DNA of 64,000 nucleotides from Chitinimonas sp036961565 (GTDB lineage Bacteria > Pseudomonadota > Gammaproteobacteria > Burkholderiales > Chitinimonadaceae), in contig NZ_JBAMDD010000003.1 in the NCBI RefSeq assembly GCF_036961565.1, positions 186,001 to 250,000 on the forward strand. Direction: 5' to 3'. The translations under genes and the position numbers were made by a program. The notes under the pieces are model-generated. The model saw only the letters and a program-made list of their open reading frames with translations. It made no database searches and had not been told where the DNA came from. Below, piece by piece: positions 52,834-61,544 of the stretch (position 1 is the stretch's first letter; each line of letters opens with the position of its first letter).

Positions 52834-53778
52834 TCACGGACGGGGGAGGCTAATTCGTTCGCGGTAGAAGGCGCGGGCGTTCTCCACATCCAGCTTGATC
52901 TGGGCGATCAGGGGTTCCAGGCCATCGTACTTGGCTTCGTCACGCAACTTATGCAAAAAATCCACCTGCAGATGGCGGCCGTACAGGTCGCCGCTGAAAT
53001 CGGGCAGGTAGACTTCCAGCGCGATCCGGCCGCTATCGTCCACCGTCGGGCGCTTGCCCAGGCTGGCCGCGCCCAGCAGGGGCCGGTCGGCCGCGCCGTG
53101 GACTTCGGTGACAAAGATGCCGGTGAGGGGCGGGCGGTTATGCTTGACCTGGATATTGGCCGTGGGAAAGCCTATCTGCCGCCCCAGCTTGGCGCCATGC
53201 ACCACCCGGCCGCTGATGCGGTAGGGGCGACCCAGCAACTGCTCGGCCAGCGCCAGGTCGCCGCTGCCTAGGGCCTCGCGCACGGCGGTGCTGGAGGCGC
53301 GGCGGCCGTCCACGGCTATCTCGGGCATGGCTTCGGCCAGGTAGCCAAATTGTTGGCCATAGGTGGCCAGCAGGCGGTTGTCGCCGGCACGGCCTTTGCC
53401 AAAACGGAAATCATCGCCCACCAGCACGTAACGTGCTCCGATCTGCCTAGCCACGATCTCGCCCGCGAAGGCCTCGGCGGAAAGCGAGGCAAAGCCCCGG
53501 TTGAAGTGGGCCAGATAGACTCTGGCGATGCCGGCATCGCGCAGCAACTCTAGCTTTTCTCGCAGGCTGGATAGGCGGGCTGGGGCCGCATCGGGGGTAA
53601 ACAGCTCGCGCGGGTGCGGCTCGAAGGTGAGCACGGCCGGCGGCAGGTTGGCACGGCGTGCTTCGGCCACCAGGCGATCAAGCATGGCACGATGGCCGCG
53701 ATGCAAGCCATCGAAGTTGCCTATGGTCAGGGCACAAGGCCCGGCCTGATGAAAAGGGACGCCGCGAAATACCTGCAT
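52834..53778 (-). CDS. ribF: Bifunctional riboflavin kinase / FAD synthetase
   Basis: A 314-residue RibF making FMN and FAD. The N-terminal adenylyltransferase domain has TIGNFDGLHRGHRAML and LVGDDFRFGKGRAGD; the C-terminal kinase domain has GRVVHGAKLGRQIGFPTANI. The ATG at 53778 gives the usual MQVFRG start; the open frame extends six codons to a GTG. No strong Shine-Dalgarno is seen at either. It heads the classic proteobacterial cluster with ileS, lspA and ispH. Confidence 0.95.
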   Translation of the reverse strand: MQVFRGVPFHQAGPCALTIGNFDGLHRGHRAMLDRLVAEARRANLPPAVLTFEPHPRELFTPDAAPARLSSLREKLELLRDAGIARVYLAHFNRGFASLSAEAFAGEIVARQIGARYVLVGDDFRFGKGRAGDNRLLATYGQQFGYLAEAMPEIAVDGRRASSTAVREALGSGDLALAEQLLGRPYRISGRVVHGAKLGRQIGFPTANIQVKHNRPPLTGIFVTEVHGAADRPLLGAASLGKRPTVDDSGRIALEVYLPDFSGDLYGRHLQVDFLHKLRDEAKYDGLEPLIAQIKLDVENARAFYRERISLPRP

Positions 53779-53873
53779 GGAGTAGAGAGAATGCACTCGC
53801 CGTGGGAAGAACCGGCAATTCTACTTGTGGGGGGGCTGGGGGTCTAGGCGCGAATGGCGCAATGCAACAAGAA

Positions 53874-54554
53874 TCAGTACTTTATCTCGACCGTGCCGCC
53901 TGCGCGGGCGATACCCTGCACCACGGCACCGCTGATCATCTTGACGCTGACCTGCTGGCCTTCGTTGGCATTGCCCATGGCGCGGCCCTCGCTGGCCACC
54001 TCGAAGCCGTTGCCGACGGCCACTACCTTGACGAATTCATTCACCTTGACGGCAAAGGGCGCGCGCAACTGATCGCTACGCAAAGGGGCGCCAGCAGGTG
54101 TGCCCCCGACCAGATGGCGGCCGACGGCTTGCACATGGTCGACCACCACGGTGGGGGGGAGTTGGGATAGATCGCCGGTGCGGCGCTCGATATCGGTTTC
54201 GGTAATCTCGTGGCCCGAGGGTAGGGCTCGTGCAGCAACCCAATAGTCAGCCTGTATGGCGATGGCGGCCGGTAGGTTGACTGTCCACTTGGCGCCCTTG
54301 CTGCAGCGTATCCGCAAGCTGGTGTTGCCCATCAGCCGGTTGCCCTGTGCCAACTCCACGTCTATCTTCTGGCAGGGCGCTAGCGTCAGCCGATTATCCA
54401 GCCTGCCCAACTGAAAGCTAGCCCGATCGCCGTGGCTGGCGAGCTGGGTGGTGAGGTAACGATTAGCCGCCTCGTACAGACTCTCCAGGCCCTGCCGGGC
54501 ATCGGCAGCAGCAAGGGAACAACTCAGCAGTATCAGGATAAGGCAGCGGTACAT
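53874..54554 (-). CDS. flgA: Flagellar basal-body P-ring formation chaperone FlgA
   Basis: A 226-residue periplasmic chaperone needed to assemble the FlgI P ring. A signal peptide (MYRCLILILLSCSLAAADA) precedes an N-terminal domain and a C-terminal SAF/ChapFlgA domain (ARALPSGHEITETDIERR, AVGRHLVGGTPAGAPLRSDQL). The end AVVQGIARAGGTVEIKY is typical. The open frame continues 160 codons upstream, but that part has no protein-like features, so ATG 54554 is used. No flgM, flgN or flgB genes adjoin it, so it is separate from the main flagellar clusters. Together with the MCP it implies a motile cell. Confidence 0.93.
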   Translation of the reverse strand: MYRCLILILLSCSLAAADARQGLESLYEAANRYLTTQLASHGDRASFQLGRLDNRLTLAPCQKIDVELAQGNRLMGNTSLRIRCSKGAKWTVNLPAAIAIQADYWVAARALPSGHEITETDIERRTGDLSQLPPTVVVDHVQAVGRHLVGGTPAGAPLRSDQLRAPFAVKVNEFVKVVAVGNGFEVASEGRAMGNANEGQQVSVKMISGAVVQGIARAGGTVEIKY

Positions 54555-54783
54555 CGCGGAGCAGCTATGACGGTGGGTTTTCAAGTGTGGAACCGCTGAG
54601 GCTGAAACGCAAGGTCGGCGTGGGTTTGCCTGGGTTTGGGCTGGGACTTCGCGGCAATCTGGTCGTGCCTGTCTGCCAGTCAATTTTCTACTTTCTTCTT
54701 TTTTTGATAAGCACTTGGCAACATCGCAAGTACAGCGATGCCTGCTATGACTATACCGCACACACAACCATGATATTGTCCCG
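54555..54783. other. Gene-free AT-rich stretch upstream of flgA
   Basis: About 229 bases with a marked T-rich run (CTTTCTTCTTTTTTT). It should hold the flgA promoter. I see no sigma-28 box; a GGCAC/TTGC pair has the wrong spacing for sigma-54. Confidence 0.4.
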
Positions 54784-55138
54784 ATGCTGCGAGAGTCAGA
54801 GCGTACCAGCGTCGACCTCGCCAAAGCCCACCGTGACAGCGAGCAGTTGGGCCACATCTGGCAGCAATACACCTGGGGCTGCGGGGTGCAGAAGCTGGCG
54901 ACACCGGAGGGCAGTGGCACGCCTAGCAGTACAGGCAACCTGGCGGACCGTAAGGGCGACGCCACCACGATTGAACTGAACCCGGCCACGGGTGTGTGCA
55001 AGCTGGTCAAGCCGGGCACTGCTGTAGTGGCCACACGGAGTCAACGGCCATGCGGGTGCTGGCGCCAATGTGCCGGAAGGCAGTCGCACGGGTAGATTGC
55101 CCGTGGTGGTGTCGAACGATGATGTGCTGGCGTTTTAG
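54784..55138 (+). pseudogene. Probable frameshifted gene of unknown function
   Basis: One frame reads protein-like sequence from 54784 (ESERTSVDLAKAHRDSEQLG ... TIELNPATGVCKLVKPGTAV) and then degrades near 55030. The +1 frame then continues in similar style (GVNGHAGAGANVPEGSR, then LPVVVSNDDVLAF and TAG at 55136-55138). The join suggests a single-base indel between about 55025 and 55040. There is no Shine-Dalgarno before ATG 54784, so the 5' part may also be lost. I do not recognise the family. A sequencing error is an alternative cause. Confidence 0.4.
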
Positions 55139-55194
55139 GTGGGGGGTATACAGGAAGTCGTGTTAAGAATTGTTCCAATTAAACCGAGTTGAAG

Positions 55195-55356
55195 ATGACT
55201 CAATTCGATGAACACGCCGAAATGCAAGTTTCCGGTATTGAGCTCCAGTACGTTGAATATTGTGCTGTGTCGAAATTTTTCACGTTCAGCCAGTCTTGTT
55301 TTGAAACTGGGCTTTCGGAAAGCGTCCTCCTCGGGCTGGCCAATTGGGCGAGCTGA
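55195..55356 (+). CDS. Hypothetical small protein, 53 residues
   Basis: ATG 55195 to TGA 55356 encodes MTQFDEHAEMQVSGIELQ and on to a tail ending GLANWAS, with an acidic first half and aromatic middle. GAG lies seven bases upstream, a weak Shine-Dalgarno. The TGA is followed at once by GAGG and a GTG (55365) in frame with the HD gene, so the two may be co-transcribed. No family recognised; it could also be the tail of a broken gene. Confidence 0.35.
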   Translation: MTQFDEHAEMQVSGIELQYVEYCAVSKFFTFSQSCFETGLSESVLLGLANWAS

Positions 55357-55397
55357 GGTACGATGTGGTGTTTTTAACCGCAGGTGGCGCATGGGGT

Positions 55398-56021
55398 ATG
55401 GTGGATAGGATTGCAAGCTGGCGTCATGCTTGGATGGCTGTGGGGGTGGCGGAGCCTGATGCGGCTTTGTTGGCAGCATTGCTGGCGCGGTACGCGGAGG
55501 CTCAGCGCGCCTACCATACCTTGCAGCACCTGGATGAGTGCCTGGCGCTGTTTGAAGCTGTTTCTGCCTGTGCTGAGCGGCCGGGGGAGGTGGCGTTGGC
55601 TTTGTGGTTTCACGATGCCATCTATGATGTGCAAAGCCGCGATAATGAGGCGCGTAGCGCGGCTTGGGCGCGGGAGGCTTTGCTGGCGGCCGGCGTGGAT
55701 GGGGCGGCGGTGGCGCGGGTGGTGCAGTTGATCATGGCGACCCGGCATGATGTGTTGCCCCTGACGGTGGATGCCAAGCTGCTGGTGGATATCGACCTGG
55801 CGATCCTGGGGGCAGAGGCATCGCGCTTTGCGCAGTACGAGCAGCAGATCAGGCTGGAGTATGCCTGGGTGGCGCCAGCTGTTTTTGCGGCCAAGCGTGC
55901 TGCTGTGCTTGCGGGTTTTCTGGCGCGGCCGCGTATCTATGCGACCGATGCTTTGTTTACGCGGCTGGAATCGCCGGCGCGGGCCAACCTGCAGGCTGCC
56001 ATTTTACAGCTGGGTGCTTGA
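55398..56021 (+). CDS. HD-superfamily metal-dependent phosphohydrolase (COG4339-like)
   Basis: A 207-residue protein of the predicted HD phosphohydrolase family. Metal-binding signatures are YHTLQHLDECL (first His residues), LWFHDAIYDVQSRDNE (the HD pair) and LIMATRHDVL; a later DIDLAILG supplies the last aspartate. The substrate is unknown; relatives are cytosolic. ATG 55398 gives the usual start (SWRHAWMAVG); GTG 55365 with GAGG six bases upstream would add 11 residues and is a real alternative. Confidence 0.83.
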   Translation: MVDRIASWRHAWMAVGVAEPDAALLAALLARYAEAQRAYHTLQHLDECLALFEAVSACAERPGEVALALWFHDAIYDVQSRDNEARSAAWAREALLAAGVDGAAVARVVQLIMATRHDVLPLTVDAKLLVDIDLAILGAEASRFAQYEQQIRLEYAWVAPAVFAAKRAAVLAGFLARPRIYATDALFTRLESPARANLQAAILQLGA

Positions 56022-56347
56022 CCTTGCAGTTGCTTCAAGATTTATGCTGTGTCCGTTCTGACTAGGGTTGGGTCTGCGGGGTCGGACGGTGCTGATATGC
56101 AGCGCCAGGGCTGCCGTGCCTTACCCGGTCTCCAGTATCTGCCAATGAATGGGTTCATGGCGGGCTGTTGGCCTTTCGTAGTAGCGTGGGATATCTGCGG
56201 TGCGTTGCGCCAACAGGGCCGGCGCCGACTGGGCTGGTTCGCCGATTTTCATGGTGTGTTCAGACAAGTATTGTTTTACTGGCGTCACGGTAGCGCTTTG
56301 CCGTTATCTGTGCGGTGTAGGGCATCCGGGCAATGAAGGGGTATTCA
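56022..56347. other. Gene-free stretch between the HD gene and the small membrane protein
   Basis: About 326 bases. A 95-codon open frame (56049-56336) has no Shine-Dalgarno and protein-unlike composition. I see no terminator or RNA gene. Confidence 0.35.
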
Positions 56348-56488
56348 ATGAGCAAGCAGGAAATGAACGACAAGCAACGAGACCAGGCTGCCATGGTGCG
56401 CCGTAATCTACGTACGGCCTTGATACTGGTGTTGCTGATAGGCGGATCGATGGCGGCCTTTCTGAATAACTTCGGTGTTTTTGGCTGA
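56348..56488 (+). CDS. Small single-helix membrane protein, 46 residues
   Basis: ATG 56348 to TGA 56488, with GAAGGGG eight bases before the start. The product has a charged start (MSKQEMNDKQRDQAAM), a basic turn VRRN, then one hydrophobic helix LRTALILVLLIGGSMAAF and a short tail NNFGVFG. The NLRTALIL block resembles the small cytochrome-oxidase assembly proteins of betaproteobacteria, but those normally lie in cox operons and none is here, so the name is only a suggestion. Confidence 0.6.
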   Translation: MSKQEMNDKQRDQAAMVRRNLRTALILVLLIGGSMAAFLNNFGVFG

Positions 56489-56847
56489 CAGTTGCGGCCT
56501 ACCCGCTGAGCCTGGCATTTGAAGCATCTGACGGGGCTGTTAACCTAAGGAAATGCTGGTGGTGCCGGGGCTGAGCCCTTGCTGATAGGGAACCGCCGTG
56601 GCTGGCATGTGTCTAGCGATGCTGGTTAGTGGCAGGTGCCAAGGGGTCCACGTGCTGGGCGTCGGGGTCACAGCAGACTTCAGACTTAGCCCCCGCCCTC
56701 GTTGCTGCGACGGAAATCCACGTCGCACGGTGCGTGGAGGGCGTTGCGCTGATGTTCTTTTTTGAATGAGCTTCAGATTTCCAACAGTTACAATGGCGGC
56801 CGCTGAATGGCCGCCTGATCTATCCAAACAATGAGAAAGCACTCTGT
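56489..56847. other. Gene-free stretch upstream of dsbA
   Basis: About 359 bases without a convincing ORF. Near its right end TACAAT (56789-56794) may be the dsbA -10 box, followed at once by an inverted repeat GGCGGCC-N7-GGCCGCC (56795-56815) that would fold at the start of the mRNA. No good -35 is seen. Confidence 0.4.
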
Positions 56848-57492
56848 ATGAACAGCAAGCGTCTTTTTGCCCGTGCCTTGTTGGCATTGGGCCTGTCGGT
56901 AATCGGTGCCTCGGCCCTGGCCGCTGGCGACCATGCTGGCCCGGTAACCAAGTTGCCGGCGGCTCAGCCGGTGGCTACCCCTGGCAAGATCGAGGTAATC
57001 GAGTTTTTCTGGTTTGGCTGCCCGCATTGCAGTGCGCTGGAGCCTGCGGTGGCGGCCTGGGAGAAGAGTCTGCCCCCTGATGTGGTTCTGCGCCGCGAGC
57101 ATGTGATGTGGGATGGCCGCTCGGACATGGAAGGCCATACCAAGCTGTTTGTGACACTGCGTACCATGGGCCTGCTGGCTCAGCACCAGCGTGCTGTGTT
57201 TGATGCCATCCATGGTGGCCGGGTAGAACTGCGCGACGAGAAGACCCTGTTTGAGTGGGTGGCCAAGCGCGGTATCAACCGCGCCCAGTTTGAGGCGGCT
57301 TACAAGTCGTTTGGTATCGGTAGCCAGATTGGCCGTGCCAAGCAGATGACCCGTGACTATCGCGTCAATGGGGTACCGACCTTTATCGTTAACGGCAAGT
57401 ATTCGACTTCAGTCAGCCAGGCCGGCGGCGAGCAGCAGCTGTTTGCCATTTTGAACAAGCTGATTGCGCAGGAGCGCGCCGGCAAGAAGTAA
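56848..57492 (+). CDS. dsbA: Thiol:disulfide interchange protein DsbA
   Basis: A 214-residue periplasmic disulfide oxidase. A signal peptide (KRLFARALLALGLSVIGASALAA, in part) precedes the thioredoxin fold. The active site is C58-P-H-C61 in FFWFGCPHCSAL, the same dipeptide as E. coli DsbA, and the cis-Pro loop is RVNGVPTFIV. The helical insert lies between. It would oxidise secreted proteins such as the M28 peptidase and FlgI. It stands alone, with a hairpin after it. Confidence 0.95.
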   Translation: MNSKRLFARALLALGLSVIGASALAAGDHAGPVTKLPAAQPVATPGKIEVIEFFWFGCPHCSALEPAVAAWEKSLPPDVVLRREHVMWDGRSDMEGHTKLFVTLRTMGLLAQHQRAVFDAIHGGRVELRDEKTLFEWVAKRGINRAQFEAAYKSFGIGSQIGRAKQMTRDYRVNGVPTFIVNGKYSTSVSQAGGEQQLFAILNKLIAQERAGKK

Positions 57493-57503
57493 GAGCCTGC
57501 CTG

Positions 57504-57532
57504 GGCACGGTCGGCGCCATGCTGGCCGTGCC
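57504..57532 (+). terminator. Possible hairpin terminator of dsbA
   Basis: GGCACGG and CCGTGCC form a 7-bp stem around a 15-base inner region 12 bases after the dsbA stop. There is no U tract. Confidence 0.3.
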
Positions 57533-57674
57533 TGTGTCAACGACCCGTGCGAGGCTTGAGGTTGCGGCGTCCCCTATATTCCATTCTGCTGGATGCAAAT
57601 GCCTGAATGTGTAGAGGGAGGTTCTAATACTTTGCTAAAATCGCGGTCTGCCAATTAACAGCTGTTCTCATCTC

Positions 57675-58451
57675 ATGTCCACCATCGCTACCGAACGCGT
57701 CCTGAGCGTCCATCACTGGAACGACACCCTGTTCAGCTTCACCACGACCCGTGACCCTGGGCTGCGGTTTGAGAATGGACATTTTGTGATGATAGGCCTG
57801 CAGGTGAATGAGCGCCCCCTGATGCGGGCGTACTCGATTGCCAGCGCTAACTACGAAGAGCACCTTGAGTTCTTTAGCATCAAGGTGCCCAATGGCCCGC
57901 TGACCTCGCGCCTGCAGCACTTGAAGGTGGGTGATGAGCTGTTGGTGAGCCGCAAGCCTACGGGCACCTTGGTGATACATGACCTCAAGCCTGGCAAGAA
58001 TCTGTTCCTGTTCGGCACGGGTACTGGCTTGGCGCCTTTCATGTCCATCATCAAGGATCCGGAGACTTATGAGCATTTCGAGAAGGTCATCCTGTTCCAT
58101 GGCGTGCGCTTTGTGAATGAGCTGGCTTACGCCGACTACATCCAGAATGAGTTGCCCAAGAATGAGTTCTTTGGCGATGTGATCCAGCAGAAGTTGATCT
58201 ACTACCCCAGCGTGACCCGCGAGGAGTTCCGCAACCAGGGCCGGTTGACCGATCTGATCGAGAACGGCAAGTTGTGCGAGGACTTGGGCCTGCCGCCACT
58301 GAACCCGGAAACTGACCGTGCCATGATGTGCGGCAGCCCGAGCATGCTGAAGGATACGGCGGCCTTGCTGGATGCCCGTGGCTTCCATGTTTCGCCACGT
58401 ATTGGTGTGCCTGGCGACTATGTGATTGAGCGTGCCTTTGTCGAGAAGTAA
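57675..58451 (+). CDS. fpr: Ferredoxin--NADP+ reductase
   Basis: A 258-residue FAD-dependent Fpr of the bacterial subclass I type, moving electrons between NADPH and ferredoxin or flavodoxin. The FAD site is RAYSIASANYEEHLEFF; the NADP domain has LFLFGTGTGLAPFMSII, and the C-terminus ends PRIGVPGDYVIERAFVEK-type (read GVPGDYVIERAFVEK), as usual. Length is normal. A Rieske oxygenase follows about 400 bases later on the same strand and could use this reductase with a ferredoxin, though that pairing is inference. Confidence 0.94.
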   Translation: MSTIATERVLSVHHWNDTLFSFTTTRDPGLRFENGHFVMIGLQVNERPLMRAYSIASANYEEHLEFFSIKVPNGPLTSRLQHLKVGDELLVSRKPTGTLVIHDLKPGKNLFLFGTGTGLAPFMSIIKDPETYEHFEKVILFHGVRFVNELAYADYIQNELPKNEFFGDVIQQKLIYYPSVTREEFRNQGRLTDLIENGKLCEDLGLPPLNPETDRAMMCGSPSMLKDTAALLDARGFHVSPRIGVPGDYVIERAFVEK

Positions 58452-58848
58452 TTGGGCTGCTTGCCGTTGAGCGCTCGGCCTGCCAGTGGGGTGGGCCGTG
58501 GCGCGCTGATGGCTGTCTGTTTGCTGATGTGCTATGTCCCTAATCTGTAAGCAAGTTTTCTGACAGAAATGACTTGCCTGCGAGGGGGGATTGGGCGAGA
58601 ATTCGGCCCTTGTTTTATAGCGTTGCGGCACCTCGCCCAACGCGGGTATTAGGGCGCTGAAAAGCGTGCCTGGTGCTTGCCCCAAAGGGCCATGAGGCTA
58701 GGGAGGTTGGGCTTGCGGGCTCGTCTCCGGCTAGGCGCAATGCCTGCCGACTCGTAATCCATCAAGGCAAGACGTTCTTAGACCTTCGGGTGTTGGGGCG
58801 CGTCTATAGATGGATTGCGCCCAACTCCGACTCTTGGGGGTGTGGGAT
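58452..58848. other. Gene-free stretch between fpr and the Rieske oxygenase gene
   Basis: About 397 bases. No terminator, tRNA or ORF with a ribosome-binding site was found. The GC-rich second half probably holds the oxygenase promoter. Confidence 0.4.
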
Positions 58849-59976
58849 ATGTCCAACCTGACTTCATCCAACCAGCTTCGCGCGGCTCAAGCGCAATTGC
58901 CTATCTCGGTCTATTTTGACCCGGATTTTTATCGGCTTGAACAGGAAACGCTGTTCTCCCAGGCGCCAAAGTATGTCGGCCATGAGCTGATGGTTCCCAA
59001 TGTGGGCGACTATCAGGTACTGGAGATGTACGATCGTTCGCGCTTGCTCAAGCGCACCGAATCTGGCGTCAAGCTGCTGTCGAACATCTGCCGCCACCGT
59101 CAGGCTTTGATGGTGGATGGGCGCGGCAATAGCTCGCATATCGTCTGCCCTTTGCATCGTTGGACCTATGACAACCAGGGCACCCTGCTGGGTGCGCCGC
59201 ATTTTCCCGAAAAGCCCTGCCTGAATCTGCCTGAGACCCGACTACAGTCCTGGAATGGCATGTTGTTCGAGCTGGGTACGGGCGGCAGGGATGTGGAGGC
59301 GGACCTGAAGAACCTGGGCGTGGCCAAGGATCTGGATTTCAGCAACTACATGCTGCATAGCGTGCAGGTAGATACTTACGAGGGCAACTGGAAGACCTTT
59401 ATCGAGGTTTATCTGGAGGACTACCACGTGGATCCATTCCACCCTGGCCTGGGCAGGTTTGTGGAGTGCGATGACCTGAAGTGGGAGTTTGCCGACTGGT
59501 ATTCGGTCCAGACCGTGGGTATCAACAATGCCTTGGCGAAGGCCGGTTCGAAATCGTATGCGGAGTGGCACAAGCAGGTGCTGGCATTCAACCGTGGCCA
59601 GATGCCCAAGCATGGCGCCATCTGGTTGACCTATTACCCCAATGTGATGGTGGAGTGGTATCCGCATACGCTGGTGATCTCGACCTTGCTGCCGGATGGC
59701 CCTCGCCGCTACAAGAACATTGTGGAGTTCTATTACCCTGAGGAAGTGGCCTTGTTCGAGCCGGAGTTCATGGCGGCGGAGCAGGCGGCCTACCAAGAGA
59801 CGGCGGTAGAGGATATGGAGATTATCCGCCGCATGGAAGAGGGCAGGGAGCGGCTATACAAGGAGGGCCGGGACGAGTTCGGCCCTTATCAGAGCCCGAT
59901 GGAGGATGGCATGCTGCATTTCCATGAGTTCATGCGGCGGGAGATGGCTGATCATATGCCTGCCATGCGCCTGTAA
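58849..59976 (+). CDS. Rieske [2Fe-2S] aromatic ring-hydroxylating oxygenase, alpha-subunit type
   Basis: A 375-residue Rieske non-haem iron oxygenase. The Rieske cluster is held by C81-x-H83 (NICRHRQALM) and C100-x-x-H103 (VCPLHRWTYD). The catalytic iron site has H193 and H198 in EDYHVDPFHPGL, with the bridging aspartate just before. No beta subunit or dedicated reductase adjoins, so it belongs to the alpha-only type such as choline- or carnitine-monooxygenase-like or demethylase enzymes. The substrate is unknown. ATG 58849 is used; the open frame begins 13 codons earlier. Confidence 0.9.
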   Translation: MSNLTSSNQLRAAQAQLPISVYFDPDFYRLEQETLFSQAPKYVGHELMVPNVGDYQVLEMYDRSRLLKRTESGVKLLSNICRHRQALMVDGRGNSSHIVCPLHRWTYDNQGTLLGAPHFPEKPCLNLPETRLQSWNGMLFELGTGGRDVEADLKNLGVAKDLDFSNYMLHSVQVDTYEGNWKTFIEVYLEDYHVDPFHPGLGRFVECDDLKWEFADWYSVQTVGINNALAKAGSKSYAEWHKQVLAFNRGQMPKHGAIWLTYYPNVMVEWYPHTLVISTLLPDGPRRYKNIVEFYYPEEVALFEPEFMAAEQAAYQETAVEDMEIIRRMEEGRERLYKEGRDEFGPYQSPMEDGMLHFHEFMRREMADHMPAMRL

Positions 59977-60000
59977 GTATTGCCGTGATGGGGTTGTGCC

Positions 60001-60031
60001 AAGGGCCGGTACCGATAAGGTACCGGCCCTT
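60001..60031. terminator. Bidirectional hairpin between Rieske oxygenase and hemN
   Basis: AAGGGCCGGTACC pairs perfectly with GGTACCGGCCCTT around a five-base loop, between two convergent genes. The U tracts are short on both sides. Confidence 0.65.
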
Positions 60032-60045
60032 GTCTTGGGGCAAGC

Positions 60046-61497
60046 TCAGATGGTTTTGGAATAGCGTTGCAGGGGCTGGCCTTGCTGCAGGCGGCGGTCG
60101 AATATCATGGCGATATTGCGTATGAGCAGACGGCCGCGTGGCAGTACTTGCAGGCGCTGTTCATCCAGGCTGAGCAGGCCGTCATTGGCCAAGGCCGCCA
60201 GCTTTGGCTGTTCGGCGGCAAAGTAATCCTTGAAGCGAATACCCCAATGCGCCTCCAGCTGGGCGAAGTCGAGTGCGAAATCACACATCAGTTGCTGTAT
60301 CAGGCTACGGCGCAGCCTGTCATCTTCGTTCAGGGCGATGCCTCTGAACAGCGGTAGTTTGCCAGCATCCAGCAGGGCGTAATACTCCTCGGTGCCGCGC
60401 ACATTCTGGCTGTAGCTTGCGCCCAGCTTGCTGATGCCTGAGACCCCCAGGGCGAGTAGATCGATGTCGTCGCGGGTGGAATAGCCCTGGAAGTTGCGGT
60501 GCAGGGTGCCTGCGCGCTGGGCAATGGCCAGTTCGTCATCGGGCAGGGCAAAGTGATCCATACCAACGTAGACGTAGCCAGCGGCGGCGAGTTTGCTGAT
60601 GGCGAGGCTGAGGATATCGAGCTTGGTATCGAGCGCTGGGAGGTCGGCTTCGTTGATCTGCCGCTGCGTTTTGAACAGCTGCGGCATATGCGCGTAGTTG
60701 TAGATGGAAAGGCGATCCGGCCTGGCTGCGATCACTTTGTCCAGTGTGGCGCTGAAGCCCTGTACGGTCTGCAATGGCAAGCCGTAGATCAGGTCGATGG
60801 AGATGGACTTGAAGCCATGTGCACGGGCCGCTGCGATCACTGCCAGTGTTTCGGCTTCGCTCTGGATGCGGTTGACGGCCCGCTGGACGGCGGGATCGAA
60901 GTCCTGCACGCCCAGGCTCATGCGATTGAAGCCCAGCTTCCCCAGATGTGCCACGGTGGCGGGTTGGACTTTGCGTGGGTCTATCTCTATCGAGTATTCG
61001 CCCTCATCCTTGGGGGCAAAGTCGAAATGGGCCCGAAGTTGCCCCATCAGCCGGCCGAGTTGGGCATCGGAGAGGAAGGTGGGGGTGCCGCCGCCGAAAT
61101 GCAGCTGCTCCACCTTGGCGCGGCCTGCGAACAGGGGGGCTTGCAGGGCAAGCTCCTTGTCGAGGTAGTCCAGGTACACCTCGGCGTGTGCCTTGTTCTT
61201 GGTGATGATCTTATTGCAGCCGCAGTAGTAACAGATCGTATTGCAAAAGGGGATATGCACGTAGAGCGACAGCGGGCCTTGCTGGCCTGCGGGGAACTGC
61301 CTTGCCACTTCTGCGCGGTAGGCTGCTTCATCGAAACCGGCATGGAAATGATCGGCCGTGGGATAGGAGGTGTAGCGTGGGCCATTACCTGCCAGACGCT
61401 CGATCAGGCTTTTGTCGAAACACAGGCCTTGAACATCAAAATCAGCTGGGGCCGGCTTGATGGCAGTGGGGGCGGGCGCATTCATGCGGGCAACCAT
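60046..61497 (-). CDS. hemN: Oxygen-independent coproporphyrinogen III oxidase
   Basis: A 483-residue radical SAM enzyme that decarboxylates coproporphyrinogen III to protoporphyrinogen IX without O2. The start RYTSYPTADHF marks true HemN rather than HemW. The cluster motif is CNTICYYCGCNK, followed by HFGGGTPTFL. C-terminal RDDIDLLALGVSGIS is also typical. ATG 61497 is used, although no Shine-Dalgarno precedes it; ATG 61485 is possible. A perfect FNR/ANR box lies 48 bases upstream, which fits induction at low oxygen. Confidence 0.96.
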   Translation of the reverse strand: MVARMNAPAPTAIKPAPADFDVQGLCFDKSLIERLAGNGPRYTSYPTADHFHAGFDEAAYRAEVARQFPAGQQGPLSLYVHIPFCNTICYYCGCNKIITKNKAHAEVYLDYLDKELALQAPLFAGRAKVEQLHFGGGTPTFLSDAQLGRLMGQLRAHFDFAPKDEGEYSIEIDPRKVQPATVAHLGKLGFNRMSLGVQDFDPAVQRAVNRIQSEAETLAVIAAARAHGFKSISIDLIYGLPLQTVQGFSATLDKVIAARPDRLSIYNYAHMPQLFKTQRQINEADLPALDTKLDILSLAISKLAAAGYVYVGMDHFALPDDELAIAQRAGTLHRNFQGYSTRDDIDLLALGVSGISKLGASYSQNVRGTEEYYALLDAGKLPLFRGIALNEDDRLRRSLIQQLMCDFALDFAQLEAHWGIRFKDYFAAEQPKLAALANDGLLSLDEQRLQVLPRGRLLIRNIAMIFDRRLQQGQPLQRYSKTI

Positions 61498-61544
61498 GTT
61501 GATATGAGGTGCGGCCAGTTTGCCTGTGGGCGAGGGGCGCTACC

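Noticed and set aside
54654..54669. Sigma-54-like GGCAC/TTGC promoter for flgA (reverse strand)
   Set aside because: The gap between the two elements is two bases too long for sigma-54.
54555..55034. 160-codon N-terminal extension of flgA
   Set aside because: The extension has no protein-like pattern, and a normal signal peptide begins at ATG 54554.
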